Of a stretch of DNA of 42,258 nucleotides, positions 1-7,736 are shown piece after piece (position 1 is the first letter of the stretch; each line of letters begins with the position of its first letter). Position numbers and translations under genes: made by a program. Where the stretch lies: the NCBI GenBank assembly GCA_023259675.1, contig JALRGT010000026.1, forward strand, positions 1 through 42,258, given 5' to 3'. The stretch is from Flavobacterium sp. (lineage in GTDB: Bacteria > Bacteroidota > Bacteroidia > Flavobacteriales > Flavobacteriaceae). The notes beneath the pieces are model-generated. The model saw only the letters and a program-made list of their open reading frames with translations, made no database searches and was not told where the DNA came from.

Positions 1-331
1 CTAATGGTGATGAACATACTGACGGAACTGATTATAACAATGCTTGTGATTTAGTTATCGCACATCAAACTTTGGATACTACAGCTTGGGATGCCCTAGA
101 CTGTGATGGAGACGGAACACCCAACGGTACTGATACCGACCCTAATGATCCTTGTGTACATGCAGTAGGTGCTACTCCTGATTTCAGTAGTGAAGTATGG
201 GGTGCTGCTGACTGTGATAATGATGGTGTTACTAATGGTGATGAACATACTGACGGAACTGATTATAACAATGCTTGTGATTTAGTTATCGCACATCAAA
301 CTTTGGATGCTACAGCTTGGGATGCCCTAGA
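1..331 (+). repeat. 231-bp (77-codon) tandem repeat inside the adhesin gene
   Basis: Bases 1-77 recur exactly at 232-308, and similarity continues with few changes to about 100/331. The period is 231 bp, a multiple of three, so copies can be gained or lost without a frameshift. The unit carries two DxDxDG calcium-binding loops. More copies probably lie upstream of the window. Confidence 0.85.
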
Positions 332-950
332 TTGTGACAGTGACGGAGTAATAAACAACCAAGAGAAATTAGACGGTACTGATCCAAACAATCCAGATAC
401 AGATGGTGACGGAGTAACAGATGGTGATGAGAAAAAAGATGGTACTGATTCCTTAAATTCTTGTAATTCTTTGCCAGATCATATTACAAAACCTCTTTCT
501 GAAGAATTTTTAGATGGAGACTGTGATGGTGATGGATTGACTAACAGAGAAGAAATAGGTTCAAATCAAAAAAATCCTAATGATTCAAATGGTAGTAAAA
601 CATATGATTATTTAGAAGTAAATAATTATGATCCTAATGCAGAGGATGATTTAGAAGTATTTAATGCAGTTACACCTAATGGTAATGGAGACAATGATAC
701 TTTTATTATTAGAAATATTCAATCATTCCCTGAAAATACGGTAACTATTTTTAATAGATGGGGTGTTGTAGTTTATGAAGTTAGTTCATATGGACAAGAA
801 GGAAATTTTTTCAAAGGAGTTTCTGAAGGAAGGTCTACAATAAATAAAAATGAAGAATTACCTAGTGGTGTATATTTCTATGTTCTTAAATATAAAAATG
901 CCAAAGGAATTATGAAACAACGGTCAGGGTATTTATATATCAATAAGTAA
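3..950 (+). CDS. 3' part of a type IX-secreted adhesin with thrombospondin-type-3 repeats and gliding-motility C-terminal domain
   Basis: The reading frame is open from base 3, so the gene starts upstream of the window and only the last 315 residues are visible. The visible part holds several calcium-binding Asp-rich repeats of the DxDxDG type (for example DCDGDG, DCDNDG, DCDSDG, DTDGDG), alternating with Cys-containing spacers. It ends in a domain of about 95 residues with VTPNGNGDNDTF, IFNRWG, PSGVYFYVLKY and a terminal GYLYINK. This is the gliding-motility-associated C-terminal domain (type B sorting signal) of the type IX secretion system. The protein is therefore expected to be exported across the outer membrane and placed on the surface or released. 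The two genes downstream encode matching outer-membrane partners. The repeats are nearly identical at DNA level over about 100 bases (1-100 versus 232-331). Confidence 0.9.
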   Translation, partial: NGDEHTDGTDYNNACDLVIAHQTLDTTAWDALDCDGDGTPNGTDTDPNDPCVHAVGATPDFSSEVWGAADCDNDGVTNGDEHTDGTDYNNACDLVIAHQTLDATAWDALDCDSDGVINNQEKLDGTDPNNPDTDGDGVTDGDEKKDGTDSLNSCNSLPDHITKPLSEEFLDGDCDGDGLTNREEIGSNQKNPNDSNGSKTYDYLEVNNYDPNAEDDLEVFNAVTPNGNGDNDTFIIRNIQSFPENTVTIFNRWGVVVYEVSSYGQEGNFFKGVSEGRSTINKNEELPSGVYFYVLKYKNAKGIMKQRSGYLYINK

Positions 951-1002
951 CACGTAAAGTAGGACTATAGATTTATTACATCAGAAAATAATATTCAGCA
1001 AC

Positions 1003-1917
1003 ATGAAAAGAATTTTAATTTTAAAGATAATGATATTTATTGGTTTGTATTCATACGGCCAACAAGAGCCACAATACACACAATATATGTATAACCCAAC
1101 AATGGTAAATCCTGCTTATGCTGGTTCAAAGGGTTTTACTAGTGTATATGGTTTATATCGTACGCAATGGGTAGGTTTAGACGGTGCTCCTAAAACGGCT
1201 AATATTTCGATTAACAAACCTATTGAAGCAAGTAAATTGGGTTATGGAATTTCAGTTTTGAATGATAATATTGGTGTTAGCGATGATACACAAATTTCGG
1301 TAGATTTAGCCTATACTCTTTTTTTACAAAATGATTCCCGATTAGCATTTGGCTTAAAAGTAAGCGGTAATTTATTGAATGTGAATTATAATAGACTAAA
1401 TCAATACAATCCAGGCGAACAGATACTTCAAAATAATATAACAAACCTTTTTTCTCCTAATGTAGGTGTTGGATTCTATTATTATAATAAAAACAGCTAT
1501 TTGGGTGCATCTGTACCCATGTTGTTTGATACGGAAAAATATGACGATGTAAATAAAGCTCAAGTAAATCAAAGGTATCATCTTTACCTAATAGGAGGTA
1601 AAGTATTTGATTTAAGTTATAACCTTAAATTCAAACCTGCTTTTATTTCAAAAGTAGTTGCTGGGTCTCCATTACAATTAGATTTATCTACAAATTTCAT
1701 GTTCAATGAAAAATTCGTGATTGGAGCTGGATACAGATGGAGTTCTTCCGTGAGTATGTTAGCTGGATTTCAAGTGAGTGACAAAATGTTTGTTGGTTAC
1801 GGATATGATACCGAAACAACCAAACTCTCTAATTACAATTCAGGTTCGCATGAATTATTTCTGCAATTTGATTTATTTAGAAAGCAATCACGTATAGAAA
1901 CTCCTAGATTCTTTTAA
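1003..1917 (+). CDS. PorP/SprF family type IX secretion outer-membrane protein
   Basis: A 304-residue protein with an N-terminal signal peptide (MKRILILKIMIFIGLYSYGQ) followed directly by the family hallmark QQEPQYTQYMYNPTMVNPAYAG. The rest is alternating beta strands typical of an outer-membrane barrel (LGYGISVLNDNIG, VGVGFYYYNKNSYLGASVP) and ends in an aromatic residue. PorP/SprF proteins work in type IX secretion and gliding; SprF-like members are paired with substrates that carry the type B sorting domain, which is what the upstream gene encodes. The gene lies 52 bp after the adhesin and 11 bp before the OmpA-family gene, so the three are probably co-transcribed. The function is assigned by family; the specific partnership with the upstream adhesin is inferred from position. 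Confidence 0.92.
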   Translation: MKRILILKIMIFIGLYSYGQQEPQYTQYMYNPTMVNPAYAGSKGFTSVYGLYRTQWVGLDGAPKTANISINKPIEASKLGYGISVLNDNIGVSDDTQISVDLAYTLFLQNDSRLAFGLKVSGNLLNVNYNRLNQYNPGEQILQNNITNLFSPNVGVGFYYYNKNSYLGASVPMLFDTEKYDDVNKAQVNQRYHLYLIGGKVFDLSYNLKFKPAFISKVVAGSPLQLDLSTNFMFNEKFVIGAGYRWSSSVSMLAGFQVSDKMFVGYGYDTETTKLSNYNSGSHELFLQFDLFRKQSRIETPRFF

Positions 1918-1928
1918 AAAACAAAGAC

Positions 1929-3797
1929 ATGAAAAAAGCATTATTATTCATATTTACATTTCCATTATTCGTTTTTTCTCAACAGAAAGAAATCAAAAAA
2001 GCAGAAAAAACTTTTAGTAATGAACATTATTTTGAGTCTATAAAAATATTCGAAAATCTTGTTGATAAAGGTATTAAAACAGCTGAAATCTTCGAGAAGT
2101 TAGGAGACGCAAACTATTTGAATGCCAATTATGCTGAAGCCAATAAATGGTATTCAATGTTCAATGATTTAACGTCAGAAATGGATACGGAACATCATTA
2201 CAGGTTTGCTCAAACTCTTAAAACTGTTGGTTTACTGGAAGAGTCTAAAAAACAAATGGATCTTTTCGAAAGTAAAAGTCCAAATGAAATTAGAACAAGA
2301 CAGTATAAGAAAGGATTGAATGATAAATCAATGTTAATTATTTCTAATGTTGCGAATCTACCGATTAATTCAAAATATTCAGATTATGGTACTGCAATAA
2401 AAGGCGATACTTTAATTTTTTCTAGTGCTCGTGATTTTGTTTTAGACAACACAACCTATGCAAGAACAAATCAGTCTTTTACAAGTTTGTATCGAACTAT
2501 AAAAAAGCCGTCAGGTGAATTTTCATCCCCAAAATTGTTTTCAAAAAATAGTTTTTCTATTTACAATGAAGCTACTCCCGTTTTTACAAAGGATGGAAAA
2601 ACAATGTATTATAGCCAAAATAAATTATCAAAAAAATCTAAAATAAAGTTGGTAAATGGTTTGTTTAAATTATACAAATCAGTTTATTCAAAAGGGAAAT
2701 GGCATAATAAGGGAGCAATATCATTTGGAGAAAATGATTCAATCAGAATAGCTAATCCTACTTTGAGTCCAGATGGTAAATATTTATATTTTGCTGCAGA
2801 TTTCAAAGAATGTTTTGGTAATTCAGATTTATTTAAAGTAGCTATAAATTCAGATGGTTCTTTTGGAAGTATTGAGCGTTTAAGTAATAAAATTAATACC
2901 GAAGGTAGAGAAACCTTTCCGTTTATTACGGAAGATAACACTTTGATTTTTGCTTCTGATGGCTATCCGGGATTCGGAGGTTTAGATTTATTTTCTATTG
3001 ATTTATCTGATCCAAATGCTTCAGTAATCAATTTAGGCGATGCTATAAACACCCCTTTTGATGATTTTGCTTTGACCACAAATATAGAAATGAGTCAAGG
3101 GTATTTTAGTAGTAATCGTCTAGGTGGGGAGGGTGATGATGATCTTTATTCTTTTGATTTAACTTTGGTTCCAATTACAATAACTGGACAAGTAGTAGAT
3201 GAAGATACCAATGAAATTATTCCAAATGCCTCAATAACTTTTTTAGACTCCAAAAACAATACGGTAGCATCTATAGCATCGGATTTGAATGGTGAATTTA
3301 TTGTGAGCACCATGAAAAGAGATTCAAAATACACCATCAAAGTTCAACAAAAGAATTACATACCAACTGAAAAACAAATCATTGTTTACAAAAAAGATTT
3401 AAATGAAACTATAGAAGTCAAAAAAGAAGAGGTTAAAATTGATTTTACAAATATTTTAAACTTAAACATCATTTATTTTGACATTGATAAGTATGTCATA
3501 CGAAAAGATGCCAAACTAGAATTGGATAAAGTTGTAACTGTTATGAACCAATATCCTAACATAAAAGTTGAAATTGGCTCTCATACAGATAGTAGAGAAT
3601 CAAAAAAATACAACTTAAGATTATCTCAAAAAAGGGCTGAAGCAACCTTAAAATATTTGATTAAAGGTATTGATAAATCAAGATTGACAGCTGTAGGATA
3701 CGGAGAATCAGTATTAGTAAACAGCTGTGGGAATGGATTTAAATGTAGTGAAATAGAACATGAAAAAAATAGGAGAAGTACTTTTATCGTAAAATAA
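1929..3797 (+). CDS. OmpA-family protein with TPR, PD40 and carboxypeptidase-regulatory-like domains (PorE-like)
   Basis: A 622-residue protein with signal peptide (MKKALLFIFTFPLFVFS). Order of domains: TPR-like helices (about 20-130), WD40/PD40-type beta-propeller repeats with DGKTMYYSQN, PDGKYLYFAAD and TLIFASDGYPGFGGLDLF (about 140-410), a carboxypeptidase-regulatory-like Ig fold (about 413-490) and a C-terminal OmpA peptidoglycan-binding domain (about 510-622) with YFDIDKYVIRKDA, IGSHTDSRESKKYN and LSQKRAEA. This is the architecture of PorE, which anchors the type IX machinery to peptidoglycan, but many Bacteroidota carry paralogues next to PorP/SprF genes. Here it likely serves the adjacent adhesin. 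A strong terminator follows at once. Confidence 0.9.
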   Translation: MKKALLFIFTFPLFVFSQQKEIKKAEKTFSNEHYFESIKIFENLVDKGIKTAEIFEKLGDANYLNANYAEANKWYSMFNDLTSEMDTEHHYRFAQTLKTVGLLEESKKQMDLFESKSPNEIRTRQYKKGLNDKSMLIISNVANLPINSKYSDYGTAIKGDTLIFSSARDFVLDNTTYARTNQSFTSLYRTIKKPSGEFSSPKLFSKNSFSIYNEATPVFTKDGKTMYYSQNKLSKKSKIKLVNGLFKLYKSVYSKGKWHNKGAISFGENDSIRIANPTLSPDGKYLYFAADFKECFGNSDLFKVAINSDGSFGSIERLSNKINTEGRETFPFITEDNTLIFASDGYPGFGGLDLFSIDLSDPNASVINLGDAINTPFDDFALTTNIEMSQGYFSSNRLGGEGDDDLYSFDLTLVPITITGQVVDEDTNEIIPNASITFLDSKNNTVASIASDLNGEFIVSTMKRDSKYTIKVQQKNYIPTEKQIIVYKKDLNETIEVKKEEVKIDFTNILNLNIIYFDIDKYVIRKDAKLELDKVVTVMNQYPNIKVEIGSHTDSRESKKYNLRLSQKRAEATLKYLIKGIDKSRLTAVGYGESVLVNSCGNGFKCSEIEHEKNRRSTFIVK

Positions 3798-3820
3798 ATA
3801 ATACCACAAAGTTCGCTAGT

Positions 3821-3867
3821 AAAAAGTTAAGGCTCCAATTATTTAATTGATAGTCTTAACTTTTTTA
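3821..3867 (+). terminator. Rho-independent terminator of the adhesin/PorP/OmpA operon
   Basis: An 11-bp perfect stem (AAAAAGTTAAG / CTTAACTTTTT, 3821-3831 with 3855-3865) runs into a T-tract. Its loop holds a second small palindrome, CAATTATTTAATTG (3836-3849). It starts 24 bases after the OmpA-family stop codon. Confidence 0.85.
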
Positions 3868-3981
3868 TTTTAAATCGTTTTAAAGGGTATCCTTTTTACT
3901 AATATTTAACACCCAGTTAATCTACATTTTTTTACTAAATAATTAAAAACCAAATCGTTTAATTACATCCAACGGATTATT

Positions 3982-4107
3982 TCATCGTTTATCCTTTGTT
4001 TCCCTATCAAAAGCTATTAAATTGAACATGGCTCTCATTCTGGAACGCAGCCGGTTCCCGTATAGTGATTCGATTTCGGAAGCGGATAGATTAGTGGTAA
4101 GGTGGTA
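3982..4107. repeat. Direct repeat A flanking the helicase/MazG cassette
   Basis: About 122 bp (to about 4104) matching 6847-6968 in the same orientation. I count nine mismatches by eye. Every mismatch falls at a synonymous third codon position of the shared minus-strand frame, which ends in an identical TGA. Confidence 0.85.
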
Positions 4108-4145
4108 ATGGTTTTGTGTTGAATGAAATTATCGTATCGGCTTAT
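3982..4145 (-). pseudogene. 3' remnant of a mobile-element P-loop (DnaC/IstB-like) ATPase gene, copy A
   Basis: On the minus strand this stretch reads LTTNLSASEIESLYGNRLRS, continues RMRAMFNLIAFDRETKDKR and stops at TGA (3982-3984). Upstream, in another frame, it reads ILISRYDNFIQHKTIT, so there is a small frameshift near 4105. The pattern RYD..., TTNLSA and YG.R.RSRM is that of the C-terminal end of DnaC/IstB-like ATPases seen in phages and conjugative elements of Bacteroidota. That family assignment is from memory of the pattern, not a search. No N-terminal half or Walker motifs remain. The remnant is one of two direct repeats that flank the cassette at 4206-6736. Confidence 0.6.
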
Positions 4146-4205
4146 GAGAATTTGGGACATGATATTTCATGATATACTTGGACTTTCTTGTTACTATTCT
4201 CCTAA

Positions 4206-6401
4206 TTACTGTAATACACATTCAAAAATCCCAATAACTTTCAAACTAGTTAACTCATCCTCTTCAATAATAATATCCTCATATATTGAATCAAATGAAA
4301 GTGGTTTTAAAAGAATTGATTCATGAGACCATACTTCATTTTCTGTTTTTTTCTTACTTCTGTATTCTTTTACTGTATATCCAGAACCAAAATCAGGATC
4401 TTGCCAATTTGTATGTTCCACAAGTACTATCTTTCCATCTCTAGACCCACCGGTATATTTTCTAAACATACAAATAGAACCGTTTGGTATAATTTTATTC
4501 ATAGATTCACCAACTACTTTACAAGCAAATAAATCAGTTGAAGGTTTAAATGTTTTTGGTAAAGCTATCCATTGGCAATCCTCAACAGTTTGTAAAGCAC
4601 TAAAGTTTCCTGCAGCAGCCTTTAAATCATATAAAGGAATACTATTTTCATATGGTATAACTTCATTTTCCTCTAATAAAACAGTTTCTTTTTCTGCTTT
4701 ATAATTTGGCATAAATTGAGAAAAATAGTCTCTTAAATTTTTGTCACAAACATAGACATAGGTTCCTCTAATACCTCTAAGCATTATCGTTTTGTAGATA
4801 TTTAAAATAAAATCTTTTAGTTCATTTGGGTCAATTATAGATTGTTTTCCATTAACATCATAATAATTCTCTTTGATAACTCTTATTTCATTACTTTCTT
4901 TATCATAAGTAATTTCGTTACCAAAGATAATTCCTGTGTAATTTAAATCATAGCCCTGGGTGGTGTGTATACAACCCACTTCATCTCTAGATTTTACAGA
5001 ATTAACCCAATCAATATTTGTACTATTCCATTTTAGTCTTGTATTCTCAATCTCTATGTCATAGTCTTGTTCAGCATCTTTTTTATTAGTCGTCCATGGC
5101 CAAGAATAACCTGCAACTAATCTGGAAAGACCATTTTGGATGTCTCTAGACTTTATTTCATCTATTAGGTCTTCTATAGACTCAAAAAGGAGAAATTCAT
5201 AGTCTTTTGAACTAAAAATTGTATCAGTAGTGGTCAATTTACAATTTAATAGTTTCGTTATGTAGTTAACATAGTCATTGCCTCCTTTAGCTCTAAATTG
5301 AGATTTTAAAAATTCCGTTTTGGTTAAACTATTTATTTTAAGTTTGTTAAAATCTTCTTTCTTTACATCTGATGGTTTTATGGATTGATCTTCATCATAA
5401 AAATAAACAGCACTTTCTGATTGTTTCATTATCCAGTCTAATTCATTGCAAGTATGTTTGTCTAAATTTAATTTTTCACAAACAACATCAAAGGCTCTAA
5501 AGTAAGCGCCTAAATTAACACGTCTTCTTAGCCGATGTGACTCGTCTACAATGACTATGTCAAAAGTGTCTTTTACTATTTCAGCAGGACCAATGACCAT
5601 ATTGGCATTTAATCCTTTAATGTTTTTAAATACTTTTTTTAATGTAGTTCTAAAGGATGACATCGGAACAACCAAAGCCATTTTAGGATTTGGATATTTC
5701 TTTTTTAATTCAAATACAAGTTCCATGAATTCAAATTCATCATCACCAAACTCTTCAAAATTAAAATCCTCATTTGTAGTATTAAGCAACTTGAATAAGA
5801 AAATTGCTAAAATAGTTTTTCCTGTTCCTGCACCACCTTCAATAATAATATTTTTATACGTATTATCTAGAAGGTTTTTCATGATAACAAGTAAGCCACT
5901 TTTTTGTTCTGAAGTAAGTGTCTTGTATGGTGAATATTTAAATAAATCAGAATTATCAATAAAATCAATAGGATGCTTAGCTATTCCGGCTGCTCTCAAG
6001 TTATCCCAAATGGATTTAAAAATATCCCAATAGACTTCTTTCTTTTGGTAGTAATTGTGATTAGCTAATCCAATGTTTCCATTGATTAATTTATATTGAC
6101 CATCACCAGAAATATATTTAATGAGATTAGATTCGATATCTAGTGTTGCGGATTTGTTGAATTTTTCACTTGAAATTAAATGGACTGCTGATAGTTTATT
6201 TTTTATGTTATTCTTTAAATGACTACTCATTCTAGCATATGCATCTGTAGTTTCACCAACATAAGCTTCATTAATATTTCCGTCACTTAAAATATAAACA
6301 ACTGGCCATAAATCTTTAACGTAATGTAAATTATTAAATTCATTAACGAGATTAGCATCAAAATCAAATGTTTTAATGGAGAAAACAGGATTTTGAATCA
6401 T
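4206..6401 (-). CDS. GIY-YIG nuclease / DUF2075-type SF1 helicase / S24 (LexA-UmuD-like) peptidase fusion protein
   Basis: A 731-residue protein. Residues 34-95 form a GIY-YIG nuclease (VVYIL 34-38, YVG 47-49, Arg57, Glu90). Residues about 160-560 form a DUF2075/SF1-like helicase: Walker A GGAGTGKT (189-196), Walker B VIVDESH (283-289), QFRAKGG (368-374), HTTQGYD (479-485) and LRGIRGTYVYVCD (541-553). Residues about 585-731 form an S24 peptidase: GESM with nucleophile Ser633, TVKEY with general-base Lys678, and an Ala597-Gly598 pair 35 residues before the serine, where LexA and UmuD cut themselves. Its start overlaps the MazG-like gene by 4 bp, so the two form one translation-coupled unit. 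The likely role is defence against phage or other invading DNA, perhaps released by self-cleavage; this is inference. The catalytic residues all appear present. Confidence 0.88.
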   Translation of the reverse strand: MIQNPVFSIKTFDFDANLVNEFNNLHYVKDLWPVVYILSDGNINEAYVGETTDAYARMSSHLKNNIKNKLSAVHLISSEKFNKSATLDIESNLIKYISGDGQYKLINGNIGLANHNYYQKKEVYWDIFKSIWDNLRAAGIAKHPIDFIDNSDLFKYSPYKTLTSEQKSGLLVIMKNLLDNTYKNIIIEGGAGTGKTILAIFLFKLLNTTNEDFNFEEFGDDEFEFMELVFELKKKYPNPKMALVVPMSSFRTTLKKVFKNIKGLNANMVIGPAEIVKDTFDIVIVDESHRLRRRVNLGAYFRAFDVVCEKLNLDKHTCNELDWIMKQSESAVYFYDEDQSIKPSDVKKEDFNKLKINSLTKTEFLKSQFRAKGGNDYVNYITKLLNCKLTTTDTIFSSKDYEFLLFESIEDLIDEIKSRDIQNGLSRLVAGYSWPWTTNKKDAEQDYDIEIENTRLKWNSTNIDWVNSVKSRDEVGCIHTTQGYDLNYTGIIFGNEITYDKESNEIRVIKENYYDVNGKQSIIDPNELKDFILNIYKTIMLRGIRGTYVYVCDKNLRDYFSQFMPNYKAEKETVLLEENEVIPYENSIPLYDLKAAAGNFSALQTVEDCQWIALPKTFKPSTDLFACKVVGESMNKIIPNGSICMFRKYTGGSRDGKIVLVEHTNWQDPDFGSGYTVKEYRSKKKTENEVWSHESILLKPLSFDSIYEDIIIEEDELTSLKVIGIFECVLQ

Positions 6402-6736
6402 AGTTCATTATATTTTTTTGCCGTGCCTTTGGCTTTTTCGACAGGATATTTTAGATTGTTTATTTTAATTTTTTCTGAAATAATATCAAAAATATCAAGG
6501 TTATGTTTCTCAGCTAATAGAAAGGCAAATGAAAGTACGTCAGCAAGTTCCTCTTTTAATTTATCTTGATTTACATTTTCAACTTCATTATCTTTTTTCC
6601 ATAAAAAAAGTTCATTTAATTCGGAAGCTTCAATCGAAATAGCAAGAGCCAAATTTTTTGAATCATGAAATTGTTGCCAGTCTCTTTCGTTTCTAAATTG
6701 AATTAATTCTTTGATAACTTTATTGTATTTATCCAT
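6398..6736 (-). CDS. MazG-like nucleotide pyrophosphohydrolase
   Basis: A 112-residue all-alpha protein of the MazG/dCTPP1 (RS21-C6) type. It has the N-terminal RDWQQFHDSKNLALAISIEA, and the metal-binding EXXE...EXXD pattern (Glu36, Glu39, Glu63, Asp66). Enzymes of this family hydrolyse (d)NTPs, often modified ones, to the monophosphate and pyrophosphate. The stop overlaps the start of the nuclease-helicase gene (ATGA arrangement), so it is the first gene of the cassette. A TAAATTTG (-7-like) box lies on the minus strand about 40 bases before the start codon. In this setting it may alter nucleotide pools during infection or clear modified phage nucleotides; substrate cannot be told from sequence. 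Confidence 0.87.
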   Translation of the reverse strand: MDKYNKVIKELIQFRNERDWQQFHDSKNLALAISIEASELNELFLWKKDNEVENVNQDKLKEELADVLSFAFLLAEKHNLDIFDIISEKIKINNLKYPVEKAKGTAKKYNEL

Positions 6737-6774
6737 AAAAAAAAGTGAATATTGATTAAAAATTAAAGATTAAC

Positions 6775-6782
6775 CAAATTTA
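6775..6782 (-). promoter_or_regulatory. Candidate -7 box (TAAATTTG) of the MazG/helicase cassette
   Basis: The minus strand reads TAAATTTG, matching the Bacteroidota -7 consensus TAnnTTTG, 39 bases before the mazG-like start. I see no good TTG element at the usual upstream distance, so support is partial. Confidence 0.35.
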
Positions 6783-6846
6783 GTTATAAAAACCTTAATT
6801 TCTTATTTTGTAAGATAAACATATTGATTATTTATTTTGATTCAAC

Positions 6847-6968
6847 TCATCGTTTATCCTTTGTCTCTCTATCAAAAGCTATCAAATTGAACATGGCTCT
6901 CATTCTGGAACGCAGCCGGTTCCCATATAGGGATTCGATTTCGGAAGCGGATAGGTTGGTTGTGAGGT
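6847..6968 (-). pseudogene. 3' remnant of a mobile-element P-loop (DnaC/IstB-like) ATPase gene, copy B (direct repeat B)
   Basis: The minus strand reads HLTTNLSASEIESLYGNRLR and continues to DRETKDKR and TGA at 6847-6849. The protein is identical to copy A over this stretch while the DNA differs at about nine synonymous sites. Homology to the ATPase ends near 6968; nothing of the rest of the gene follows. It marks the distal border of the cassette. Confidence 0.6.
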
Positions 6969-7049
6969 GATTTAAAGTAAGACGTTTTTGCTAATATGAG
7001 TAAGAAAGCTTCTAAATATTAAGTTTCAAAATAAAGTGAGTATACTAAT

Positions 7050-7340
7050 CTATTTTTTTAATTGTTTTTTTTTAATAGAAAGCGATAGCCCCAAACCAAC
7101 AATAACATCAACTACATTCGAAAGTGTTCTGTTTAGCGCTATTTTGAAAAAGGGTTGAAATAAAATGGGTAGAGCGATATAGAGTAGTACTTGGTTTTTA
7201 TTATTTTTTTTATGGCTGTAAATGCCAAATAAACAAAGCTAATTAAAGCCACAAAACGCACTAATTGGTAATATCTATATGGCATGTTAAGAAGACAAAG
7301 TAGGAGTAGAATGAATAGGATTATTTTAATATTTTTTCTC
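7050..7340 (-). pseudogene. Frameshifted small membrane protein (DUF6804-like)
   Basis: Read on the minus strand, one frame gives KIILFILLLLCLLNMPYRYY then QLVRFVALISFVYLAFTA, and after a frameshift near 7165-7180 another gives LYIALPILFQPFFKIALNRT and SNVVDVIVGLGLSLS to a TAG at 7050-7052. The two halves together match a conserved two-to-three helix membrane protein of Bacteroidota that I recall as DUF6804. No usable ATG starts the first frame. It follows the endonuclease remnant directly, so both came as one decayed pair. Confidence 0.55.
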
Positions 7341-7344
7341 CATA

Positions 7345-7515
7345 GTTAATTAAGTGAAAATTCAATCCAAATAGGAATGTGGTCCGAGATAACTTTCGAC
7401 TCTTTTAAGTAATTAAAATTTTTATAAAAAGGAATGATTCCTGAATTTAGATTTTGAAGTTACAAAAGATATTATCAAAGTTAGATGCAAGATATTCCCC
7501 ATTGGCACATTCTTT
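7345..7515 (-). pseudogene. C-terminal remnant of an endonuclease/exonuclease/phosphatase-family protein
   Basis: On the minus strand the frame ending at TAA (about 7349) reads GIIPFYKNFNYLKESKVISD then HIPIWIEFSLN. SDHxPIW(I/V)EF is the classic C-terminal catalytic Asp-His motif of the EEP (DNase I-like) superfamily. A second frame just upstream gives EYLASNFDNIF, also typical of that fold. Frameshift and loss of the N-terminal two thirds make it a clear remnant. Confidence 0.55.
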
Positions 7516-7705
7516 TTTTAAGGTTTTTTATGTTTGCTTTTGCAAATTTAAATTAGATATAAATTGTTTGACACTTCTAAACACTAGTTATTTTTAAAGA
7601 AGTTAAAACGCTGTCTGTTAGTGCTTTTGTGTTTTTGTTTACTGTAATTAGTCTTAATGTCGAACACCTCGTTAGACCTTAATTTTATTAGTTTTTTGGT
7701 ATAAA

Positions 7706-7736
7706 AAAATCCGAAAATCAACGATTTTCGGATTTT
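7706..7736. terminator. Strong hairpin, probable bidirectional terminator remnant
   Basis: A perfect 14-bp stem, AAAATCCGAAAATC (7706-7719) with GATTTTCGGATTTT (7723-7736), and a 3-base loop. Its A/T-flanked arms could stop transcription in both directions, but no intact gene lies next to it, so it is probably left over from a lost gene. Confidence 0.6.

Larger units (their letters stand above)
3798..4205. other. Intergenic stretch between the OmpA operon and the cassette
   Basis: It holds the terminator, the ATPase remnant (repeat A) and otherwise AT-rich sequence without an ORF that looks real. The helicase gene ends at 4206, so its transcript would run into this stretch; I see no clear terminator on the minus strand between 4205 and 4110. 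Confidence 0.6.

Noticed and set aside
5551..6033. Open frame of 160 codons on the plus strand inside the helicase gene
   Set aside because: It lies antisense to the conserved Walker motifs of the helicase, has unusual Ser/Phe-rich composition and no motif; a shadow of the real gene.
7560..7710. Minus-strand frame of about 43 codons reading ...EVFDIKTNYSKQKHKSTNRQ...
   Set aside because: No start codon context, no motif and sits in decayed DNA; not enough to call.
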